A stretch of 64,000 nucleotides of DNA from Jaapia argillacea MUCL 33604 (lineage: Eukaryota; Basidiomycota; Agaricomycetes; Jaapiales; Jaapiaceae). A program made the position numbers and the translations under genes. Shown in pieces: positions 57,975 through 64,000 of the stretch. Numbering within the stretch: position 1 is the first letter of the stretch; each line of letters opens with the position of its first letter. A model generated the notes under the pieces. It was not told the origin of the DNA, did no database searches, and saw nothing but the letters and a program-made list of their open reading frames with translations. The stretch is taken from positions 1,301,791 to 1,365,790 of the forward strand of contig KL197709.1 in NCBI GenBank assembly GCA_000697665.1, in the 5' to 3' direction.

Positions 57975-60441
57975 ATGTCTGACCCTTTCCGACCTTCTTC
58001 TTCTCCTTTGTCTCCTTCACCTGGCAGGCCCTCTCCTTTGTCCCGTCCACATTTCCCGTGGACGACGTATACACATCGGTCTTCACCACCCTCAAGTTCC
58101 ATCCAAACCCTGGGTCGCTCAACTCCCCGACCTGCCTCCCAAAGTGGCATCAGCCAGAGCTCCAGCCCTCTGAATATTCCTTTAGCAATCCCAGTGATGA
58201 GACAAAGCTCAACATCTTCTACAATGTACCCACCAGCGAGTACCCGAGAAGAGACGACCCGGCACTGGAACTTCACGGTAAGTCTCATCCTGATTTCATA
58301 TCACTGGCGAGTTCACGAGAGCGCGTCTTCAGGCCTTTGAATGGGTTGTAAGAGATGTCTCGAAACTGAAGAAATTTGTCGAGGACGAGGCGGACCAAGA
58401 TGACACCGCTGACTCCGCAGCGGTGCACGAGGATTTCGAGATCCTAAGAGATTCGCCGCTCTTGGGCGATGGCAAATTCAAGCTTGAGATAGGTGAATAT
58501 CAAGTTACCTCCATTCAGACTACTTGAGCACTGATATCAGTACGGTGCACCAGCCCGAACGCCAGCAGCCACAGAGTCAGCTGGTACATCGAAGGATCCT
58601 ATGCGGACCCTCACTCTGTACATCACGTCACTGATGATGGACTATGCTCACGATTTTGAGATGTCTGCCTCTATGATGGCTGCAATCAAATGTCAAGACG
58701 ATCGGGTTGGCGAACGGGGCGCTCGTGGCGAGTGGGTTTGGGAGTTTTGGCAGCATGATTTTGTGTTTCGACAAGAGAGCGAAGTCTGGGGTAATAATTG
58801 ATTGCTATCCTCTTACCGATGCCACTAGCTGATATTTCTTACAGAGTGTGCCCTGCCTTCCGTATCGGTTCTGTTGGAGAACCCAAGAATCATGGAGACA
58901 AATTCATTCGTGATTTGCGTCCAAATTCATAGCCCGACTGGCCCATTTGTACCTCAACAATCATCCGCATACTACGTCCCTCGTGATCTCCTTGAGGGTC
59001 TTGAGGCTTCCCTTGATAATCCTAGTGAGATATACTCTGTCTTTGTCACCGGCGATCGTCTGACCACGTCTCATAGATACTGGTGATGTCCGATTCATAT
59101 GCTTGGAGAGGTTGGATCCTGCAAGCCACGATTCATCAACATCCCCGGCGACCAGTCACAGTCGTCGCTCCTCGTCGGCCTCGTCCTCACACTCACCATT
59201 TCACTCCCATTTGACTGCTCGGAAACGAGTCATATATGCCCATCTTGATATTCTCACTCGTCGATCGGACTATTTCGCGACAATGCTTGCTTCCTCTTTC
59301 GCTGAAAATGGCCCTGGCTCTTCTCCCTCAGGTGAACGGAAGGTCTACAATATAATTGTGGAAGAAGCGGATTTCGTTACAATTTATTGGCTCTTGAAGT
59401 GGGTCTACGCAAACTGGTTGTTGTTCAAGGAGAGTGACGACCCGAGGGTTGCTGTTGACGGCGTTGGTGCTGGGTGGAGTGCCCGATGGCTGAACGTTCG
59501 AGGTGGAGAATGGGATTGGAAGACTTTCAACAAGCAAGCAGCAGTAGAGGATGGTGCTCCGAAGGATGACGCTCGGAGTGCTACGAGTGCCGAAAGCTCA
59601 AGGTCGGCTGGCGAACGACGAGCGCCCGCCGTGGGGAAGGGGAAGCAGACTCTCCAGCCACCCACCTCGCCTAATGTTGCCACAGGCAGCAGGAGTCCTT
59701 CCACTTCCAAGACAACCCTTCCCTCTGTTACTACGCCGCGTACGCCCTCTAATTCCCGTCGGAATGAGACCGGCCCAACTCTCGGAGGTTCATCCACAGC
59801 ACCACACGGTGAACCGCCCTCCCCTGCCCGTACTAAGACTGTCCCGGTTCCCGTCCCCATCCCACAACCTCATTACCAGTTGGCTCCGTTATCACAGCGA
59901 CACCAGAGCACCCTGAGCTCTCCCAGTGACCCTCATCCTCACCCAACACCACCACCCCCACCAGCATCCGCTTTATCCATGTATCAAGTCGCCCATCGCT
60001 ACGAATTGCCCGGGCTGGCCTCACTTGCGTTGGAGCACATGATGTCAACCATAACTCCCTCTTCCAGTTTCGCTTTACTCCTGGCTACTTCTGTTTGGGA
60101 TGAGCTCCACGCCTTTATCGAGGTTCGTCCAACATGCTTCTCTCCCTTTCGTGACTTTTCCTAATCTTGGGACTAGGATTACGTCGTCGAGAAATGGGTA
60201 GGTTCCTGAAAATTTATTGTCGTCACTCCCCTTAAGCTTCCACAGGATGAAGTATCTGTCTCGAGCGAGTTCGAGCAATGCTGCGAAGAGGTAGCGGCGG
60301 GAGAGTAAGTTGGATTCGTTCTCGGTGGTGTGTCTTTACTCATCGAGGCTTCTTAGGTGGGGGTCAGAAGGGGGAAAGACGTTGATGGGGCTATTTCGAC
60401 GATTGCGATCTCCAAACACCCTATCCTTTCCCAGAACGTAG
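57975..60441 (+). CDS. MATH/BTB-like protein
   Basis: Basidiomycete protein with MATH-like N-terminal part and BTB/POZ domain, possibly a CUL3 adaptor. ATG at 57975 starts a Ser/Pro-rich leader (RPSSSPLSPSPGRPSPLS). Exons then give RHWNFTAFEWVVRDVSKLKK, VHEDFEILRDSPLLGDGKFK, LTLYITSLMMDYAHDFEMSA, GEWVWEFWQHDFVFRQESEV, PRIMETNSFVICVQIHSPTG, YVPRDLLEGLEASLDNPS: the MATH-like beta sandwich. BTB: KRVIYAHLDILTRRSDYFAT, MLASSFAENGP, then VEEADFVTIYWLLKWVYANW. A long Ser/Pro linker separates it from a helical end (ALSMYQVAHRYELPGLASLA, SFALLLATSVWDELHAFIED). The last introns join to GKTLMGLFRRLRSPNTLSFP, stop 60441. About seven introns. An overlapping frame from 58058 is also open but does not join to the next exon. 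Confidence 0.76.
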
Positions 60442-60622
60442 TGCTTATTTCCTGGTTTACACCGGTGTAGCCATGTAGTACCATCTTTAACATCTCATTG
60501 TTCAGCTACTCTCCCGTCCCAGGGCCAAATCTCACACGATCAATACTCTTACAGTCACCTACCACAGTACAAGAAAGTCGATATACACAGAAATTCGGGA
60601 AACTTTCAGCCTCGCCAATCGT
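60442..60622. other. convergent 3' intergenic space
   Basis: About 180 bp between a plus-strand stop at 60441 and a minus-strand stop at 60623. No feature seen. Confidence 0.45.
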
Positions 60623-62134
60623 TCAGCAACTTTCGTCGTCAATCTCCCAGATTCCCGTCATCCCCGTCCATCCGCTACGGGGGTGGCAATAAGTCGGTCC
60701 GGAGTAGTGTGTTCCCCGAATTTCCGCGGGCGTGGTGGCGCACATTTCGACCCAATCGTATTCAGGTCGAAGGTTCTCCAGGCGGGCCTCAATTCGCTAC
60801 GAACAGTGGTCCCATCAGCCTGAGTTTGGACAGAAAACGTCCTATCCTGACTTACCCGTTTACGAGAGCCGTCCGACACACAACCCTGAGGTCCAACTGG
60901 TTAGAAACCAGCCGACTAGCATATAGGGTAAGAGTCGACGTACGGTGTCTGAGAATGTCTCCCAATAGGTTCGACAAGCTGGTTCATCGAAATTCACCTT
61001 CCAGCGACCAACGATATTTGATCCCTGGTTGAGAGCACGTTCATCAGCCTTCACACCAATGGGAGCAGTATTTACTCACCCTCTTCTCGCAAGATTCAGG
61101 TGAGTCTACCCTAACACCGTGAATCTCGATTGGAGTTTCCATGCACGCCTGCATCCAATGCATGGAGGGTGGCAAGTATGCAAGCGTCGCTGTGTAAAAG
61201 CGAGTTTCATATGCGGTGCAACGCTCATCACCTTGAGGTTCTCCCCATCGAACTCGGTTTCTCTCCTTTTCCCAATGCTCCCACTCCTCTTGATGGCGCC
61301 GAACATTATCTGCCCATCGCTGGCGTTCACCCTCCCATTCGTTGCGCTCGTGTGCCCGTTCATTGTCTTCTTGTTGCTTCTCCTTATTCCATTTGTCACG
61401 TTCATCCTGGTGAGAAAGGCGCTCCTGCGCCCACTTGCGATCTTGATCTCGTTGCTCTTCCTCCCATCTGCGATGCTCTTGCTGATGAGAAAGACTTTCT
61501 TGCGCCCATTTGCGGTCCCGTTCTCGCTTCTCTTCACCCCAAGCCTGCTCCTCTCGTTGGTGGGACTTGCGTTCTTCAGCCCATTTGCTGTCCTGATCTT
61601 CTTTCTCCTTCCACATTCTCTCGCCCTCTTCCTCCCATTGTCGCGCCTGTCTCTTATGTTCAGCGATTTCTCGGCTCCATTCCCGCCGAATCCTATCTTT
61701 CGCGATAGAGTCGTCCGCTGGCATCCCGGCTCTGATCGCGCCAATCGTAACCACAGGGGTGACAATTGACAAGAGCAGGACAATCAGGATGACCCAGCGG
61801 GAGCTGTGACTCTCGGCATCATATTTCTGTTGTCCAGTTAACAATGTTGTGGTTTCATCCGAATAGATGGATCTGCCCAGGACTCATTAGTCCGGAGCCA
61901 TGGAATCTGTTTCGAGTGCTAACCTTCCTCGAGGAGAGCACGGTAGATCTGGATAGATTTGATGGTAGCTACGGGGGAGTTAATGAGAGTTAGATTCACG
62001 AAGCAGGATATTTCACTGGCAGCTCACATTCTATCCACAGAATCGTATCCTCCTGATGAGGCAGTTGCCTCTGTAGAGGAGCCGACGACAGATTTTGGGG
62101 CAGCGGTTAGGCTCGAGGAATGATACCCAGACAT
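60623..62134 (-). CDS. Type II membrane protein, coiled-coil stalk and duplicated Cys module (copy A)
   Basis: Family without a name known to me. ATG at 62134 (MSGYHSSSLTAAPKSVVGSS); two 5' introns (about 61967-62026 and 61873-61923) keep phase into SIYSDETTTLLTGQQKYDAE. One helix, SRWVILIVLLLSIVTPVV, acts as a signal anchor. A charged coiled coil of some 140 residues follows, with three near-perfect 25-residue repeats (DRKWAQESLSHQ... unit). The outer part has two related halves: WGEPQGDERCTAYETRFYTA ... ACMETPIEIHGVRVDSPESC, and GRWKVNFDEPACRTYWETFS ... MCATTPAEIRGTHYSGPTYC followed by GMTGIWEIDDESC at 60623. Three 3' introns separate these and match copy B in place. Cys-rich, Trp-rich, probably extracellular. 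Function unknown. Confidence 0.7.
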
Positions 62135-62393
62135 CTTTCGCGACTGGGGAGTCGTAGTGTCACATGTACGGAGAGGCGAGCTGACCGTTGAAAGGCGCCT
62201 CTGAGTTCGAAACGGAGAGGCTATCCGCCGCTCTCACGAGAAAAAAGGGGTACTATAGCACCAATCGCAAGAATAATTTCACAAATTGGAACACGACTCC
62301 AACATAATTACAAGAGGTGGTTTGATATTACAAACAGTGAGAGAGAACGGGTGATATCATTTCATACAGCGATGGCAAACCTCATCGTAGCAT
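62135..62393. other. promoter of copy A / 3' end of copy B
   Basis: About 260 bp between tandem genes. AT-rich middle; no coding exon. Confidence 0.45.
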
Positions 62394-63609
62394 TTAGCAA
62401 CTCTGATCATCAATCTCCCACAAAGCCAGCATTCCTTTCCATCCATTGATGGGGTAGCAGAAGGCGGGGCTAGCATAATGGACGCCGTGAATCTGGACTG
62501 GCGTAGTGTTACACGTCTCCCACCAGTCGAATTCACGTCGAAGATTCTCCAAACGAGTTTCGATGCGCTGAGCGAGAAACAGTTGGCGATCAGGATAATT
62601 CACGTAATGCGAGACAGCTCACCCTCTTGTGAGATCCCTCCTGGGAACAGCCCTGAAGGAGAGTTAGGATCCAGCTTGTTGATCAGACTCAATGACACGA
62701 ACCTTATCCCAGAAACCACTCCAAAAGGTACGGCACTGCGGTTCATTGAAACTTACTCGCCAGTGGCCCACAACATCCGAGCCCTTGGCCAGCCTTAATT
62801 CACGAAACAAAGAGTGTTAAGAAAGATTTGGAACGCACCACGAGTTCACACCGCTCAGGAGAATCCAATTTCACGCCGTGTATATGCATCGGTGTTTCAT
62901 AACAGGCCCGGACCCAATTGTGGTTCTGGGGAAGATTGGTGAGGATAGCGGAATAGTATCGTGTTTCATATGCAACACAAAAGCCATCCCCGTGAGGCTC
63001 TCCCCAATGAGGACTGTTCTTCTCCGCCTCCCAGCGCTTCAGTTGCTCCTGATAGCGTCGGATGTCCCGGAGAAGGCTTTCGTGCTCCATCAACTCCTGC
63101 TGCCATTTGAACCGAATTTCAATCTGTTCAATGACATTAGGAGCCGCTGGGAGCACCAAGCGAGCGAAAATGGTGGCACAAGCAAGGAGCAGGAGAATTG
63201 AGAGGACCAAGAATCGAGTGTGGCAGGCTTCGTGGATTTCTTTGCGTGACGTCTGGGGAACAGTACCATAGTTTCGTTGAGATGTTTCCTCGTTATTCGG
63301 AGTGGTAGATCTATGCGGGTCACCGCAATTGTAAAAGCACCGATAATGGCCATAACTCACTGTGGATAGTTCGTGTAGTCAGGTACAAGATAGGTTCGAC
63401 TCGCGCTAGCATTAAAGGAGCAACTTGAGCAACGCGAAGGGAGATCTATGTTTTGGTTTTGACGAACCTTTCGGAGCTGGATGGGGAGGTGTCGCCACTC
63501 TCGCTTGTGCGGCGACTAGATTTGGATCCCACGAAAGTGTATGGGGGAGGGTGAGTGGTGGAAGCACTACCCTGCGAGTGCGACATTTCTTATCGGTGAG
63601 CTTCGGCAT
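62394..63609 (-). CDS. Type II membrane protein with duplicated Cys module (copy B)
   Basis: Tandem paralogue of the gene at 60623-62134. The proposed start is the ATG at 63609 (MPKLTDKKCRTRRVVLPPLT); a 108 bp intron (63360-63467) joins it in phase to SYGHYRCFYNCGDPHRSTTP. This 5' end is the least certain part. Then a signal anchor (TRFLVLSILLLLACATIFAR), a much shorter helical stalk (IRFKWQQELMEHESLLRDIR), and the Cys module: WGEPHGDGFCVAYETRYYSA ... ACYETPMHIHGVKLDSPERC; GHWRVSFNEPQCRTFWSGFW ... TCNTTPVQIHGVHYASPAFC, ending LWEIDDQSC at 62394. Introns inside the module fall at the same positions as in copy A (for example before GC(S/V) and before RIE(T/A)RLENLR). The stalk lacks the 25-residue repeats. 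Confidence 0.64.
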
Positions 63610-63807
63610 GGCAATCAGACAATAGGGCAAGGACAATATGATACGTGGAGAGCTTACTCTGAGCAGAGATCTCCTGGTTTATATGAGAATATTAGAGACT
63701 TGAAGCTTGAGCTTGAACGCCCGTGGTGGGGGAGGTTGCGAGTCTGGTCGGCCCTACAAGGCTGTGGTCTCGGTTTCAATGGGGCGTGACACTGTACAAC
63801 CTTCGAC
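63610..63807. other. divergent promoter region
   Basis: About 200 bp between copy B (minus) and the partial gene (plus). A plus-strand frame is open here (about 63541-63789) but has no supported link to either neighbour. Confidence 0.3.
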
Positions 63808-64000
63808 ATGGTCACACAAGAGACGCTCGCGGACTTTATACCAGCCATTCACCTCGCAAAACGATTGCTCTCAAGTGACCAACCACCCATATTGCAACTT
63901 TGTCCAGATCTGCTTTTATACAATGCGGCTTGGCTAATCTGGCAGACGTACGTAGAGGTTGAATGCAATCCTCGGAATTTCTCATGGGCTCTTGGATACG
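63808..64000 (+). CDS. Partial hypothetical protein, cut by window end
   Basis: ATG at 63808 is preceded in frame by a stop at 63787-63789 and followed by 64 open codons to the window edge. The text reads like protein: MVTQETLADFIPAIHLAKRL, PDLLLYNAAWLIWQTYVEVE, NPRNFSWALGY. No family can be assigned from this fragment. Confidence 0.38.
   Translation, partial: MVTQETLADFIPAIHLAKRLLSSDQPPILQLCPDLLLYNAAWLIWQTYVEVECNPRNFSWALGY

Noticed and set aside
58058-58351. Alternative first exon of the MATH/BTB-like gene
   Set aside because: The text looks protein-like, but it lacks an ATG and a splice in the right phase. The frame from 57975 joins to the conserved AFEWVVRDVSKLKK exon.
61119-61769. 216-codon plus-strand open frame
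   Set aside because: It is the antisense of the charged coiled-coil repeats of copy A. Such repeats leave the opposite strand open, and no start context or splicing supports it.
1-64000. tRNA genes, CRISPR arrays, LTR or other virus-like elements
   Set aside because: No cloverleaf-type sequence, spaced direct repeats, long terminal repeats, or reverse transcriptase/integrase/capsid-like protein text was found by reading both strands.

Overview
The window looks like a nuclear contig of a filamentous basidiomycete, most likely an Agaricomycete. Genes are intron-rich, with introns of about 50-60 bp that begin GTRNGT and end YAG, and they are closely spaced on both strands. The gene families also fit: a DUF6534-type multi-pass membrane protein, a MATH/BTB-like protein, a fungal F-box protein, a KRE6/SKN1 GH16 protein and a CYP64-like P450. 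I see no rRNA, tRNA, CRISPR array, provirus or intact transposon. Gene models were built by eye from reading frames, splice sites and phase agreement, so internal exon edges are less certain than the gene identities.

Layout. 0.3-7.6 kb: a single-pass membrane protein with a PPxY tail, a coiled-coil/zinc-finger protein, the spliceosomal protein MFAP1 (minus) and a multi-pass membrane protein. 7.7-16.5 kb: glutamate-carboxypeptidase-II-like peptidase copy 1 (minus), divergent from PEX14; a KRE6/SKN1 beta-glucan synthesis protein (minus); a small hypothetical gene. 16.8-27.6 kb: a long disordered protein, a membrane-anchored SDR, a Cys-containing hypothetical protein and a CASTOR-like ACT protein. 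27.6-31.3 kb is gene-poor. 31.3-41.5 kb: an APH-type kinase, peptidase copy 2 (minus), divergent from the glycogen branching enzyme, and a membrane-anchored spermidine-synthase-like protein. 41.9-48.1 kb: three tandem NADPH-dependent MDR reductases. 48.2-60.4 kb: F-box protein (minus), divergent from nicotinate phosphoribosyltransferase; an unresolved gene; an HPP membrane protein; a P450; a MATH/BTB-like protein. 60.6-64.0 kb: a tandem pair of type II membrane proteins sharing an unrecognised, internally duplicated Cys module, then a gene cut by the window edge.

How the genes relate. Most are housekeeping: splicing, peroxisome import, cell wall glucan, glycogen, NAD salvage. The accessory layer consists of local duplications: the GCPII pair 22 kb apart, each with a different basic insert in the dimerisation domain; the MDR triplet, each copy with a TATA box about 70-90 bp before its ATG and a short inverted repeat just upstream of it; and the Cys-module pair. 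P450, SDR and MDR genes occur in one window but are separated by housekeeping genes, so I do not call a biosynthetic cluster. The most novel-looking item is the Cys-module pair at the right end.
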